From contig CAJNDS010002465.1 in assembly GCA_905221605.1 (NCBI GenBank), forward strand, positions 239,501 to 303,500: a stretch of DNA of 64,000 nucleotides. Reading direction: 5' to 3'. Of the stretch, positions 28,587-39,633 are shown in pieces. Below the pieces are notes generated by a model. The model had not been told where the DNA came from, did no database searches, and worked only from the letters and a program-made list of their open reading frames with translations. The DNA comes from Symbiodinium natans. Its lineage: Eukaryota > Sar > Dinophyceae > Suessiales > Symbiodiniaceae. The position numbers were made by a program, and so were the translations under genes. Position 1 is the first letter of the stretch, and every line of letters begins with the position of its first letter.

Positions 28587-29037
28587 AACCAGTTGGAGGA
28601 TCAGGAAGGTCCTAAAGACCTGAGCAAGAAACTCTTGGAAGGCCCTGGTGCCCTGGAGCCCTCAAACCCTAAACCCTAAACCCTACACCCTAAACCCTAC
28701 ACCCCCTTAACTTCCAGGTTGCCCGTTGAAGAATAGACAGGTTCAGGATTAAGGCTGTAGGGGTCAGAGATTTCGGGGGTTTACTAGGTTGCCCAAAGAG
28801 AATAAAGGGTTTAGGGTTTAGGGTTCAGGGTTTAGGGCCGTTGTTGTTCAGGGAGGTGACGGCGGTGGAGGTGGGGAGGGGGGGGGGGGGTTGTAGGAGG
28901 GGCCAATACCAAGCAAAGGCATAAGCTGATCAGTGAAAAAGGTGATTAGTGGTGTGTTTAGGGCTCAGAGTTCAACGGTTGAAGGTTTGGGGGCGCGAAA
29001 CGTCTAAACGCCCAATTAAACCAGAAACGCTTCCAAA

Positions 29038-29137
29038 CCCTAAACCCTAAACCCTAAACCCTAAACCCTAAACCCTAAACCCTAAACCCTAAACCCTAAA
29101 CCCTGAACCCTGAACCCTGAACCCCAAACCCTAAATC
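29038..29137. repeat. CCCTAAA array with CCCTGAA end
   Basis: About 13 units, the last few being CCCTGAA. Confidence 0.95.
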
Positions 29138-29150
29138 ATCGAAACTTCAC

Positions 29151-29240
29151 CTTCGCCCAGGCACGGAAGTTGTCCGACAGCGTGGGGGAGATCACGTCGC
29201 CGAGCGTTCGCGCGCCGAGGCCCGTCTCCCCAAGCCCTTC
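29151..29240 (-). CDS. exon of the minus-strand gene (15.5-31.6 kb)
   Basis: A pyrimidine-containing acceptor CCAATTGCAG|GAA, 30 codons reading EGLGETGLGARTLGDVISPT and ending FRAWAK, donor AAG|GTGAAG. Phase 0 at both ends, strongly C/G third positions. Family unknown. Confidence 0.7.
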
Positions 29241-29299
29241 CTGCAATTGGGTTGCCGAGGACCCCTACATCCTAAACCCTAAACCCTAAACACTGTTCG

Positions 29300-29363
29300 A
29301 GTTTAGGGTTTAGGGTTTAGGGTTTAGGGTTTAGGGTTTAGGGTTTAGGGTTTAGGGTTTAGG
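29300..29363. repeat. TTTAGGG array
   Basis: Eight to nine perfect units. Confidence 0.95.
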
Positions 29364-29560
29364 GGCCAAGGGCTTGCGGGCTTCAGGCATGCAAGGACTC
29401 AGGGCTTGAACTCCCAAAGCCCGGAAGCCCTAAATCTTGAACACCCTGGCCTAGAAAGCAGTAAAACCCAAAGGCCCTAAACTAAGACCTCAACCCCTAA
29501 ACCCTAAACCCTAAACCCCAAACCCCAAACCCCAAACCCTAAACCCTAAACCCTAAACAC

Positions 29561-29606
29561 TCCTGGGTCTGCTTTGCCGAGGGAGCCGATGGCCGGGGTC
29601 CGAAGC
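29561..29606 (-). CDS. exon of the minus-strand gene (15.5-31.6 kb)
   Basis: Acceptor CCATTCAG|G, reading LRTPAIGSLGKADPG; the donor GGA|GTGTTTAGGG runs into telomere repeat. Phase 0 out, into 29151-29240. Confidence 0.5.
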
Positions 29607-29943
29607 CTGAATGGACTGGGGTTTAGGGTTTAGGGTTTAGGGTTTAGGGTTTAAGGGTGTGTTACGTTCTGGGTTGCTCGCTGGGCTCCGGGGCCTAACC
29701 TAATTTTTCTAACCGGCCCCTCTGCCCGAGTCGCTCGCAACATCGCGTGGCGGTAAGCCCACCCCAAGCCACCCGGCATAATTACTTTTAGGGTTTAGTT
29801 CCTAAAGTCTGGCTTTGCTTTTTCCAGCGGGGGCATGCTGTGCCCCTGCGCACGCTGTTTCGGCACCGTCCCGATCTGAGCCTCGCGGGGGCAGGGCTAC
29901 AAAAGAGGTGAAGTTCTAGCAGACGCTGCCCTAATGTTTTTGC

Positions 29944-30300
29944 CCTTCCCTTGACCAAAGCTAGGCTGTGAACGGTCGGGGGGGGAGGGGGGGTAGCCCT
30001 TCATCATCAAAATCGGGACGGGCTTGTTTGAAGGTGTCTGGCATCCCGCATCTGCCGTCACCGAATGCGTCTGGCATGTGTCTCACAGATGGGTTTGGGT
30101 TACCGTAGGGGTACCGCTGCCCCTCGACCGGGCCAGCGTCCCGACGTGCTTATTTGGCATCCCTCGTCTGCGATCCTCATTTGCCAGCGCGGAACCATTG
30201 ACACAAAGCAATTTGGGTTACCGCAGGGGTAGCCGCCCCTCGACCGGGCCAGCGTCCCGATACGACGTTCCCTTGACGAAGACTAGGCTGTGAAAAGGTC
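29944..30300 (+). repeat. interleaved direct repeats of two modules
   Basis: Module one (TTCCCTTGAC.AA..CTAGGCT) is at about 29946 and 30268. Module two (TTTGGGTTACCG then CCCCTCGACCGGGCCAGCGT) is at about 30093 and 30211. There are no telomere repeats in this 0.5 kb. Confidence 0.6.
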
Positions 30301-30330
30301 TTGGGGGTGGCCCTTCATTAGAATTTGGAC

Positions 30331-30402
30331 TTCGAAGCTTTTGTCAAAGCTCTTGAAAAGCCCCACGCAGGTTTCAAGGCTTCTGGAAGCTGCCAGAAGC
30401 TT
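30331..30402 (-). CDS. exon-like island, minus
   Basis: Acceptor GGCCTCACAG|AAG, 24 codons reading KLLAASRSLETCVGLFKSFD and ending KSFE, donor GAA|GTCCAAATTC; phase 0 at both ends. The plus strand is open. Confidence 0.4.
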
Positions 30403-30539
30403 CTGTGAGGCCCTGCTAGGGTTCCGACACAAAATATCCAGAAACGAGAGGCCTCCCAGAACCATCGATTTCAGTACTAAAAAAACGCATTGTCATTGTG
30501 TGTCCAGGACAATCCCGGGGTCCCCCCGCATTTGGATGG

Positions 30540-30760
30540 TCCGAGAGCTCTAGGAGAAGCCCAAAAAGGCTCACAAAAAAAACGCAGAAATGGTCTGGGA
30601 CCCCAAAAAGCTCGGAAATGGTCTGGGAGAAGCCCAAAAGGAGCCTGGAGCCAGAAATGGTCCGGGAAGCCCAAAAAAGCTCAGAAGCCCAAAAATCCTC
30701 AGGAATGGTCTGGTGAAAGCCGCGAACAGCTCAGAAATGGTCTGGGGAAGCCCGGGGGGG
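30540..30760 (+). repeat. degenerate minisatellite, AAATGGTCTGGGA unit
   Basis: AAATGGTCTGGGA followed by AGCCCAAAAAGCTC recurs about six times with 30-45 bp spacing. All frames stay open through it, producing long overlapping ORFs that I do not regard as genes. Confidence 0.75.
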
Positions 30761-31294
30761 GGGCAAGGTTGCACCAGCAATTTGGGTTTCGGGTCTTTAC
30801 CTTTGGCACTCAAAGGCTCGACTGTGTTGACGGAAAGTGTGGGCCTTGCCTTGCTTTGGAGCGTCCAGCACGAAGCTCGGACAGCTTCGGGCTCTCAAGT
30901 GTTGGTGGCGAGCCCTCAGCAGGACTTTAGGGTTTAGGGTTTAGGGTTCAGGGTTCAGGGTTTAGGTTTGGGGTTTTATGGTTTAGGGTTTGGGGTTTAG
31001 AGTTTATGGTTAAGGGTTTAGGGGGTGTCTAGGGTGCGGGGCTTAGGGGGCTTGAAAGTTTGCTAGGGCTTCTAATGCTCTATCTTCATCACTTCTGCTG
31101 GTGACTTTAGGGTCTTAAAAAAAACCTCGGCTGTTTAGGGTTTAGGGTTCCACCCCAGTTAGTCTCCATTAAGGAACGTACACCTCCATGTTGTACGTAC
31201 TAAGCCGCCGGATACTCCAAAGTAAACCCCCCAAATCCCAGACCCGACGCCCGAGCATCTACTTGCTAAGTGCCCCGTTCCCCAACTTACTGTC

Positions 31295-31375
31295 GGTTGG
31301 CAGGGAATGAGGGAATTAAGGCCCTCCTTTGAGGAATTATAAATGGTACCTTATTCCCCCTTTCCCTACTAACAA
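31295..31375. mobile_element. MITE-like element, family F (short)
   Basis: GCAGGGAATGAGGGAATTAAGGCCC ... GGTACCTTATTCCCCCTTTC ... CTACTAACA. Confidence 0.5.
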
Positions 31376-31426
31376 ACCCTCAACCATCAACCCTCAACCC
31401 TCAACCCTCAACCCTAAACCCTAAAC

Positions 31427-31515
31427 CCCGTTCCTCCGAAGCAGGAGTGACGCAAGCAAGAAGCTTGTCATGCTCGGGATCTGTGCCACGGGCAGGTCGT
31501 CCTGGGCTTGCGCTT
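31427..31515 (-). CDS. exon of a minus-strand gene
   Basis: A pyrimidine-rich stretch ends at TTTCCAAG|AA, although an in-exon AG a few bases later avoids a junction stop. The reading AQAQDDLPVAQIPSMTSFLL continues to LLRRNG; the donor GGG|GTTTAGGG is inside telomere repeat. Confidence 0.55.
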
Positions 31516-31610
31516 CTTGGAAAGTTGAAAGGTTTCGGGTTTGGGGTGTAGGGGTTCCCCTAAGCCCTACACCCTAAACCCTAAACCCTAAACCCTAAGC
31601 CCTAAACGAC

Positions 31611-31647
31611 ACGCCTCCAGGTCGTCGCCGCGGGAGATGGCGGAGGC
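31611..31647 (-). CDS. exon of a minus-strand gene
   Basis: Acceptor CGCCGCCAG|GCC, reading ASAISRGDDLEA, donor near T|GTCGTTTAGGG or GC three to four bases earlier. Confidence 0.5.
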
Positions 31648-31734
31648 CTGGCGGCGGCTAAACCCCTAAACCCAATGCCCTGGAAGCCCTAGAAACCCTA
31701 TAAACCCTATATACTATAAACCCGGAACCCTTAA

Positions 31735-31812
31735 CCCTGAACCCTAAACCCTAAACCCTAAACCCTAAACCCTAAACCCTAAACCCTAAACCCTAAACCC
31801 TAAACCCTAAGC
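31735..31812. repeat. CCCTAAA array
   Basis: Eleven near-perfect units. Confidence 0.95.
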
Positions 31813-31919
31813 CCATGCTCTAGGGTTCAGTCCTCAGGGGTTGGGGCTCAGGGCTTGGGGTCGGGGACGAACCGGGCTTGGGCGGGTTGAAGGGCTTCAA
31901 GGCTTTGCGGGTTTGAAGG

Positions 31920-32890
31920 GTTTAGGGTCTCGGGTTTAGGGTTTAGGGTTTGGGGTTTAGGGTTTAGGGTTACGAGGGTTTAAGCGTTCAAGAGGGTCTA
32001 AGGGGTTTAGGCGGTTTGGGGGGGGGGGGGGGGGGGGGGGGCTTTTGAGGGTTTGAAGGGTTCAGGGGTTTAGGCGGTTTAGGGGGTTTAGGGTGTAGGG
32101 TTTAGGGTTTTAGGGCTAAAAAAGGGTCTAACGGGTTTATATGAAAGGTTTTTTACGGGTTAGTTTAGGGTTTAGGGTTGAGGGGTTTAAACGTCTTGGA
32201 GGGTTTGTTTCATGAACGAAGGGTTTAAAGGGTTTTAAGGTCAGTTCCGGGGTTGAGGGGTTCAAGGGTTTTAAGGTTAGTTTAGGGGGTTAGTTTAGGG
32301 CTTTAGCGATGAGGGGTTTGGGGCTCAGGGCTTTAAACGTTTGAAAGGGTCTAAAGGGTGTTTTTGAAGGGTTTCTTGAAAGGGTTTTAAGATTGGTTTA
32401 GGGGTTGAGGCTTGAGGGGTTTAGGGCTCAGGCGCTTAGTTAGAAGAGTCTAAAGGGCTTATAATGAAGGGTTTAACGGGTGTTAAGCTGTGGGGGTTCA
32501 GGGTTGAGAGGTTCAGGACTCAGGGTTTGGGGGGCTCCAGGGTTTAAACGATTAAAAGGGTCTAAAGGGTTTATATGTAGGCTTTGAAGGGTTTTAAAGT
32601 TCCTTTAGGGGGTTTAGGCTTGGGGTTTAGGGCCTCAAGGTTGGGTGGGGGTCAGGTTAAAACGACAAAGGGTGTGTCAAACAGTTTTATGTGAAGGGCT
32701 TAACGGGTTTTAAGGGAAGTGTCGTTGTTTGGGGTCGGGCTCGGGATTTTGGGGGCTCAGGGGGTTTAAAACTTTTAAAGCCTAAAGGGTTTAGGTGAAT
32801 AAAGTTGTTACAGGGTTTTAAGGTTAGTTTAGGGGTTTAGGGTCCAGGAGTTGGGGCTCAGGGGTGCATGGGTTAAGGGTTTAGTGCTTC
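31920..32890 (+). repeat. GGTTTAG-derived degenerate G/T-rich region
   Basis: About 1 kb of decayed GGGTTTA, AGGGTTTAAAGGG and similar motifs, with a G run of about 24 at 32018-32041. No open frame or island stands out. It looks like an old telomere-type tract. Confidence 0.7.
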
Positions 32891-33132
32891 TGGCAATGCA
32901 ACGCCGGCAAAATCATCCTGTCTGTGCGTATTTCGGGTTGATGATCTTCTGTGGCAGGGATGAAACGGAATATGTTAACACTGGGAAAATGCTTCAGCTA
33001 ATGTCGCGGAACATCGTATGAAGAGACAGCTGAGTCCTTGTAGTGCTCTTCCGCACCGCAAACCCTTAAAATTTAAACCCAGTTGAACTTTCAGTAGAAG
33101 GGGGCCTGTTCAAGTTTTGCGCGGGACGCGGG

Positions 33133-33223
33133 TTAGGGTTTAGGGTTTAGGGTTTAGGGTTTAGGGTTTAGGGTTTAGGGTTTAGGGTTTAGGGTTTAGG
33201 GTTTAGGGTTTAGGGTTTAGGGT
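33133..33223. repeat. TTTAGGG array
   Basis: Thirteen perfect units. Confidence 0.97.
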
Positions 33224-33324
33224 CTTGCAAAAGCCGGTTTAGGCCAGCGTGGGAGAAGCCTCGTCCGTCTTAGACCGCGTCCGCCGCCGATCCTGATGCG
33301 TTTAGGGTGTAGGGTGAAGGGTGA

Positions 33325-33412
33325 CCGAGGAGTAACCTAGGATTAGAAAGGGGCGCCCGTTTTGGTCTTAAAGGGCCTTATAAGGGAACCCAACCCTATA
33401 AAAAGGGTTTAG
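33325..33412. mobile_element. family C element, 5' part only
   Basis: AGTAACCTAGGATTAGAAAGG ... CTTATAAGGGAACCCAACCC ... AAAAAGGG, continuing into TTTAGGG repeats instead of the usual right end. Confidence 0.45.
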
Positions 33413-33879
33413 GGTTTTTAGTGTTTAGGGTTTAGGGTGCTTTGCATAGCACATGGCCCCTGTGAACCCCAACGTGGGGGTTGCGGGTGTAGTAGTGAGG
33501 GACCGAAGCAGGGATCTATTACAAGGGGCCTTCGAGGTAAATGTAGGGGCTACTTAAGTATGTAGGGACTCTGATACAAGCAAACAAGATTGAGGCTCCC
33601 TTCTAGGCGTCCCTAAACCCCTAAACCCTGTACCCTAAACCCTACGCCCTCAACTAAACTCCTCATATCCCTTAAGAGTAGTTACTTGGGAGACCCATGT
33701 CTCCTCTGAGCTCCCCAACCCTTACAGCTGCGCCAGCTGCAGCTGACACCGCGCACTTATCTTAGGCGGCCCCACTGGGTTTAGGGTTTAGGGTTTAGGG
33801 TTTTGGGTTTAGGGTTCAGGGCTCTTCTCTTAGGGGAGCTATAGGGTGGGAGCCTCCTTACGGCGAAGTTCTAGAATCA

Positions 33880-34001
33880 TTGCATTCTTATTATAATTCA
33901 TATCTGCATGTATGTACTTTATCTATATATCTACATCTATATATACATATGTATACATATAAAGATATGTTTTTAATATCATAGCATATATATATATACA
34001 T
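33880..34001. repeat. AT-rich low-complexity tract
   Basis: TATATCTACATCTATATATA and related units, standing out sharply from the GC-rich surroundings. Confidence 0.85.
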
Positions 34002-34257
34002 GGCCTAGCCCGAGTCTGCTTGCCGAGGAGCCGTCTTCGAAGTGGCGCGCGAGCCAGACTGTGGTGCTGGAGGGTGGGTTTATCTAGGGTTTAGGGTTTA
34101 GGGTTTAGGGTTTGGGGTTAGGGTTTAGGGTTTAGGATTTAGGGGTTTGGTTAAGGCGGGGTTTTTGGAGCCCCAGCTCGATAAAGCAACTCAGAAACCT
34201 ACCCGCGCACCCTAAACTCTATGACCCTGTACCCAAAAGCCCCCTTCCGCAAAGCCA

Positions 34258-34420
34258 AGCCCTAAGCCCTAAGCCCTAAGCCCTAAACCCTAAACTCTAA
34301 GCTCTAAGCTGTAAACCCTAAACCACAAACCCCAAACCCCAAACCCCAAACCCCAAACCCCAAACCCCAAACCCCAAACCCTAAACCCTAAACCCTAAAC
34401 CCTAAACCCTAAACCCTAAA
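34258..34420. repeat. CCCTAAG / CCCCAAA / CCCTAAA block array
   Basis: Three homogenised sub-blocks in succession: CCCTAAG, then CCCCAAA (34326-34380), then CCCTAAA. Confidence 0.95.
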
Positions 34421-34422
34421 CC

Positions 34423-34512
34423 CAGCCAACCCCCCCGTGCCCCTCATCTGGAGCCCGGCCTCGGACTTAGAGCCTGGCGGTGAGCCGCTGCTGTCCTCGG
34501 GGGGATGCTTGT
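34423..34512 (-). CDS. exon-like island, strand uncertain
   Basis: Minus: acceptor ATACAAG|CAT, reading HPPEDSSGSPPGSKSEAGLQ, donor GG|GTTTAGGG. Plus: CCCAG|CC ... TTG|GTAGGGTTTAGGG is equally open. Either way, telomere repeats supply the splice sites. Confidence 0.45.
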
Positions 34513-34526
34513 ATAGGGCTGTTGGT

Positions 34527-34707
34527 AGGGTTTAGGGTTTAGGGTTTAGGGTTTAGGGTTTAGGGTTTAGGGTTTAGGGTTTAGGGTTTAGGGTTTAGGG
34601 TTTAGGGTTTAGGGTTTAGGGTTTCGGGTTTCGGGTTTCGGGTTTAGTGTTTAGGGTTTAGGGTTTGGGGTTTGGGGTTTGGGGTTTGGGGTTTGGGGTT
34701 TGGGAAT
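34527..34707. repeat. TTTAGGG then TTTGGGG array
   Basis: Fourteen TTTAGGG units, three TTTCGGG, then seven TTTGGGG. Confidence 0.97.
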
Positions 34708-34843
34708 TTAGAATGACAGAAAGTAGGTCATGCATGTTCTACCTGGATAACCCCAACGTGGGGTAGCTGTAGCCGTGTCTGTAGCCAGATACTGCTACTC
34801 AGCTCCTTGAGCCGCTTCAGCCGCATTCGTCACAAAGCTGAGC

Positions 34844-34986
34844 CCTAAACCCTAAACCCTAAACCCTAAACCCTAAACCCTAAACCCTAAACCCTAAACC
34901 CTAAACCCTAAACCCTAAACCCTAAACCCTAAACCCTAAACTCTAAACCCTGAACCCTGAACCCTGAACCCTGAACCCTGAACCCG
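34844..34986. repeat. CCCTAAA array with CCCTGAA end
   Basis: About 14 CCCTAAA units, then six CCCTGAA. Confidence 0.97.
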
Positions 34987-35348
34987 AATTGAACGTAAGG
35001 ACTTTAAACTTGAAAACGCCTTCATGGAGCCATCTGTAGGCTCTAGGATCCTAGAATAAGGTATCAGCTTTAGACTACCTCGGCCTGATAAGACTGCAGG
35101 CCCTCAACCCTAAATCCTAAACCCTAAACGCTTATCCCACAGACCTCCGAACCCAAGGCAGAGAAGACTACCCTTCTTGGCGGTCTTTTGGGTCGGTTTC
35201 TTTCTGGGTCATGTTAAACAAAGGAAGCTAAGGTTTAGGGTTTAGGGTTTGGGGTGTATTCGTCTTTTAGGGGTTGGGTCCCCGTAGAGTTAAAACCCAT
35301 GAGAGAAGCAAAGAGCTACCCTTTCTACTTCGGGACCTGGCACGCTAG

Positions 35349-35467
35349 CATCCTCTCTTTGGGTAGTTACATGCTTCCTTAGTCTGGGTCCTCTAAAGGG
35401 AACCCCTTTTACACCGTGCAGAACCCAAGGGCCCCTACATCAGAGCCCTTTAAAGGAGGTACGGGAC
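35349..35467. mobile_element. family E element, right end replaced by telomere repeat
   Basis: GGGTAGTTACATGCTTCCTTAGT ... CCCAAGGGCCCCTACATCAG ... GGTACGGGACCC, running directly into CCCTAAACCC where other copies continue with CATATTCA. Confidence 0.5.
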
Positions 35468-35556
35468 CCTAAACCCTAAACCCCAAACTCTAAACCCCAA
35501 ACCCCAAACCCTACCTGTCCACGCCGCCTCAACCCACAACCCTCAACCCTAAACCC

Positions 35557-35673
35557 TCAGTTTAGGGTTTAGGGTTTAGGGGTTTAGGGGTTTAGGGGTT
35601 TAGGGTTTAGGGTTTAGGGTTTAGGGTTTAGGGTTTAGGGTTTAGGGTTCAACCCTAAACCCTCAACCCTAAA
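35557..35673. repeat. head-to-head telomere-type palindrome
   Basis: A TTTAGGG/TTTAGGGG array (35559-35649) meets CCCTAAACCCTCAACCCTAAA directly, with only TTC between the two orientations. Confidence 0.9.
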
Positions 35674-36955
35674 CACCAACGAACACATCAAGGTCAGGTC
35701 ACAGGCTTGGACTTGGATCGCTTCGGGAAAAAGGACATGCCGCTGCCAGCGAAACTGCCCTGTGGCAAGGGTTTAGGGGCTGGGTTTAGGGTTTAGGGTT
35801 TAGGGTTTAGGGTTTGGGGACTTTAGGGTTTAGGGTTTAGGGTTTAGGGTTTAGGGTTTAAGGGTTTCGGGTTTAGGGCTTTCAAGCGCTTCTTGGCCTT
35901 TTGATTGAGGGTTTTAGGGTTTAGGGCTTATGGGGTTTGAGGCTTTATCAGGTTTACAGGGTTTTGTTGTGGCATAGGGTTTAGGTCTAGGCATAGGGTT
36001 TAGGTCTACGGACAACCGGGTAACTTAATGGCTCAGGACTCAGGGTGAAAGGTTCTGGGGTCATGAGTTAAGGGCTCGGGCTGTAAGGGCTCATATAGGT
36101 CAAGGTTTAGGGCGTATCTAGCATAACCCGCCACTTCAGAAGGTAGGTACATGTATCTAGGCATAGGCTTATGGTTTTAAGGTCTAAGGGTGAGGGATTC
36201 CAAGTTCTGAGGGCCAACGAACAAGAGCTTGTCTCCAGGTAGGGTTGCGGGTTTAGGGTAATCCTACTACACCCTAGGCCCCCAGCCCCTTTCGCTCTGA
36301 CACCCAGGTTCTGTCATTAACATTTTGGCATCGCGTCTGCCCACAGCAACCACCTTGAGAACTTGGCTCCGGAATCATGATGCATTCTCGAAGAGATAGG
36401 CGAAATTCGAAACTACACATATCAACCACAGCCGCGTTTGGAAGCTGTGTTAAAACTAGTGGGTTTCTAAAGCATATACCATACACTGTCAACCCTACAC
36501 CCTAAACCCTAGACCCGACAACCCTGAAGGCAACTTCGCTAAAGGTCGGTGACTTGTAGGTCATCTTCCTAAACCCTAAACCCTTAACCCTTAACCGTAA
36601 ACCCACATCCTAAACCCAACCACCCTTACGTAGCCTTCATAGTGAAGTTTCTCATAGAAAGGGACCACCGAAAGGGACCCCAACACCATCTCCCACCCGC
36701 CCCCCCCCCAACTCAACACAATGACTTGAATTTAAGGCCCGAAGCGCTAAGACCCTAAAGCCCTCAACACCTAAACCGTAAAACCAAACGCTCAGAACTG
36801 CCCAGGAACCTTCAAGTGCTAGCCCTAAATCCTAAACCCTAACCCCTGAACCCTAACCCCTAACCCCTAACCCCTAAACCCTAAACCCTAAACCTAAACC
36901 CTAAACCCTAAACCCTAAACCCTAAACCCAAGACCCAAAACCCAAAACCCTAAAC

Positions 36956-37033
36956 CCAGCCCCCCAAACTGCCTCGCTTTCGGCCGCCACGCCGCGAAGC
37001 GTCGAGGAGCGGCTCTCTGACCGCACCGGGGGC
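36956..37033 (-). CDS. exon, minus, unknown
   Basis: Acceptor CAAGTCAAG|GCC, 26 codons reading APGAVREPLLDASRRGGRKR and ending SLGGW; the donor TGG|GTTTAGGG lies in telomere repeat. Phase 0 at both ends. Confidence 0.6.
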
Positions 37034-37083
37034 CTTGACTTGGGATTTAGGGTTTAGGGTTTACGGTGTAGGGTTTAGGGTTC

Positions 37084-37195
37084 AGGGTTTGAGGGTTTGA
37101 GGGTTTGAGGGTTTGAGGGTTTGAGGGTTTGAGGGTTTGAGGGTTTGAGGGTTTGAGGGTTTGAGGGTTTGAGGGTTTGAGGGTTTGAGGGGGTT
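37084..37195. repeat. homogenised TTTGAGGG (8-bp) array
   Basis: About 13 GGGTTTGA units. Confidence 0.95.
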
Positions 37196-37797
37196 TTAGG
37201 GGGCTTATAAGGGGTTTGGGGGGGGGTTTTAGGGGGATTTAGGGAGTTTAGGGGGTTTTTAGGGAGTTTGTAAGGGGTTTGGGGGGGTTTAGGGGGTTTG
37301 ATGTGGTTTTAGGGTTTGATGTGGTTTTAGGTGCTTCGGGGGTTTTAGGGAGTTTTAGGGGGTTTAGGGGGTTTTAGGAGGTTGAGGGCTTTGAGGATCT
37401 GGCTTTGCTTTAGGACGGCAGGGGACAAGTTGGTTCGGGTTTGGGGTCGGGGTTTGGGGTTTCGGGTTTAGGGTTTAGAGTTTAGGGTTTAGGGTATAGG
37501 GATTAAATTTAGGGTTTAGGGTTTAGAGTTTAGGGTTTAGGGTTCGGCCATCCTTGCAGCTGGCGTCTACCCTGAGTCGAACCACCCGGCTTTAGGGTTT
37601 AGGGTTTAGGGTTTAGGGTTTAGGGCTAGGGTTTAGGGTAACCCGAAACCTTGAACCCTAAACGCTAAACCCTAAACCCTGTAGCCCAATGCTTCCTGAT
37701 ATGCACTGCCCTTTCGGACCCTCGCATGTTGACATGCGACTTTGTGCTGTGGCTGTAGACCTGAGCGCAGTCCCAAACCCCAAAACCTGAACCCTAG

Positions 37798-37920
37798 CCC
37801 TAAACCCTAAACCCTAAACCCTAAACCCTAAACCCTAAACCCTAAACCCTAAACCCTAAACCCTAAACCCTAAACCCTAAACCCTAAACCCTAAACCCTA
37901 AACCCTAAACCCTAAACCCG
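37798..37920. repeat. CCCTAAA array
   Basis: About 17 perfect units. The following island (37976-38065) contains a 27-codon plus frame with ATG and stop (37982-38065) and a competing minus frame; it was not resolved. Confidence 0.97.
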
Positions 37921-39003
37921 ACCCTAAACCCCAAAACCCAAAACCCTCAACCCTCAACCCTAAACCCTAAACCTCAACACCATGAATCCTCCACCTGAGG
38001 CCCCGGGCGTCGTGGGGGGCGGTAGCGACGGCATCCTGCTAAGCCTAAGACGGAAGTGGGCTTAAGGTTCAGGGTTTAGGGTTTAGGGTTTAGGGTTTAG
38101 GGTTTAGGTTAGGTTTCAGGGTTTACATGTAAGGGTTTAAGGGCCCCAAACGCTGAAAATTCCCGAGCCCTCAGGTTTGAGCTTTTGAGGGGTTGAGGGT
38201 CGAGGGTTTTTTACCGATGATGGACACACCTTTGAAGGGTTTTAAGATTTATTTCTGGGTTTTTACCGGGCTTCGGGATGTTTAGGGCTTAGGGTTTGGG
38301 GTTTAGGGTTTGGGAATTTCAACGCCAGAACATCCCTGCGGTCATGAGGACGGCGGACGTGACTTTTGCAAACTTCCGCAGCCATGAAAAGCGGAGTGGG
38401 TTGGCGGTTGAAACCCTCCGACGCGCTACTAAAAACGCTCCTGTTGAGCCGGAACATGTAGGAAAGACATAAAAAGATGCCCAACAAGAATGAATACACA
38501 AGCAAATAACCAAGCCAACAGATCAATCGCATGCAGAATCTCGAAGTCCTACCTAATGCAATAGCACCAAGCGCTCACGTACTCGCGATCTCAACCCTAA
38601 ACCCTTCCAAGCCAAAGGAGTACCTAACCAGAAAAGGTCATCTTGGTAGATAAACCATAACTGATTTTTGATCGTAAAGAAACCGTCTTTGGCTGAACAG
38701 ATGTCAAAAACTTCTTGCTTTCAAATCTTCTCGCTTGTGCCATCATGGGCGCAACAAAGGTGTCGCTTTTGAGGTGTTCTCGTCCAGAGGAGTGCGCTCA
38801 TGACTCGGTGCACGCAGCTCTTCACCCTTACCGATCTCAAAACCTAAAACCCTAAACCCTAAACCCTAAAGCCTAGACTCAGAGTCTAGTGCGCGTCATC
38901 CCACCCACCCAGTTCGTGGCACAGTGCCGGAACGATGGCCGCACGCGGACGCCGGGACAGTATATGTCGCTTCCCTTCAGCTCGTCGGCTGCAGGGATAT
39001 CTT

Positions 39004-39188
39004 GGGGTAGTTACACGGTCCCTTAGTCTTGGCCCTTAGGCCCTAAACCCTAAACCCTAAACCCTAAACCCTGAAAGGGGGAGCCCTTTTGCACACCTTA
39101 TACAGACCTATAGAGCCCAAGGGTCTCATACGTATTTCAGAACCCTTTAAGGGAGGTACGAGACCATATATCCCGTGAAACTACCCCT
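39004..39188. mobile_element. family E element with inserted telomere tract
   Basis: The ends GGGGTAGTTACACGGTCCCT and the right-hand GAGACCATATATCCCGTGAA-ACTACCCC are inverted. Four CCCTAAA units (39041-39073) interrupt it where the uninterrupted copy at 53.78-53.9 kb reads straight through. Confidence 0.65.
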
Positions 39189-39314
39189 AAACTAGATACA
39201 CGTTATCCAACCTTACTAGGGGTCTCTTGTTGGGTGTTTAGGGTTTAGGGTTTAGGGTTTAGGGTTTAGGGTTTAGGGTTTAGGGTTAGGGTTTAGGGCT
39301 AGGGGGAACCGAAT

Positions 39315-39378
39315 GTTGTGGAAACAAGCCAGCCGTAGCCTTTCGTTGCAGCTTGTCCATGCTAAAGCCAAGACACTG
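39315..39378 (-). CDS. exon-like island with ATG, minus
   Basis: Acceptor TTGGCTTTAG|C, then ATG and MDKLQRKATAGLFPQHS, donor TCG|GTTCCCC. A pyrimidine tract, AG and ATG one base later would fit a 5' exon after spliced-leader addition. Confidence 0.45.
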
Positions 39379-39560
39379 ACCCCTGAACTCTCCCTAAACC
39401 CCAAACCCCAAACCCCAAACCCCAAACCCTAAACCCTAAACCCTAAACCCTAAACCCTAAATAAACGGGTTTCTTTCTGACCCACCTTCGCCTACGCTGG
39501 CTGTCAGCATCCCTTACTAGGGGGTAGATGGCGCTCTCACATTTGGGGAGCTACTGCGTG

Positions 39561-39633
39561 GGGTTTAGGGTTTAGGGTTTAGGGTTTAGGGTTTAGGGTT
39601 TAGGGTTTAGGGTTTAGGGTTTAGGGTTTAGGG
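39561..39633. repeat. TTTAGGG array
   Basis: Ten perfect units. The island to its left (39466-39560) is open on both strands; a strong pyrimidine tract favours plus. Confidence 0.95.

Noticed and set aside
30490-30937. Overlapping long ORFs on both strands at 30.5-30.9 kb
   Set aside because: They run through a degenerate minisatellite in which all frames stay open; the composition follows the repeat.
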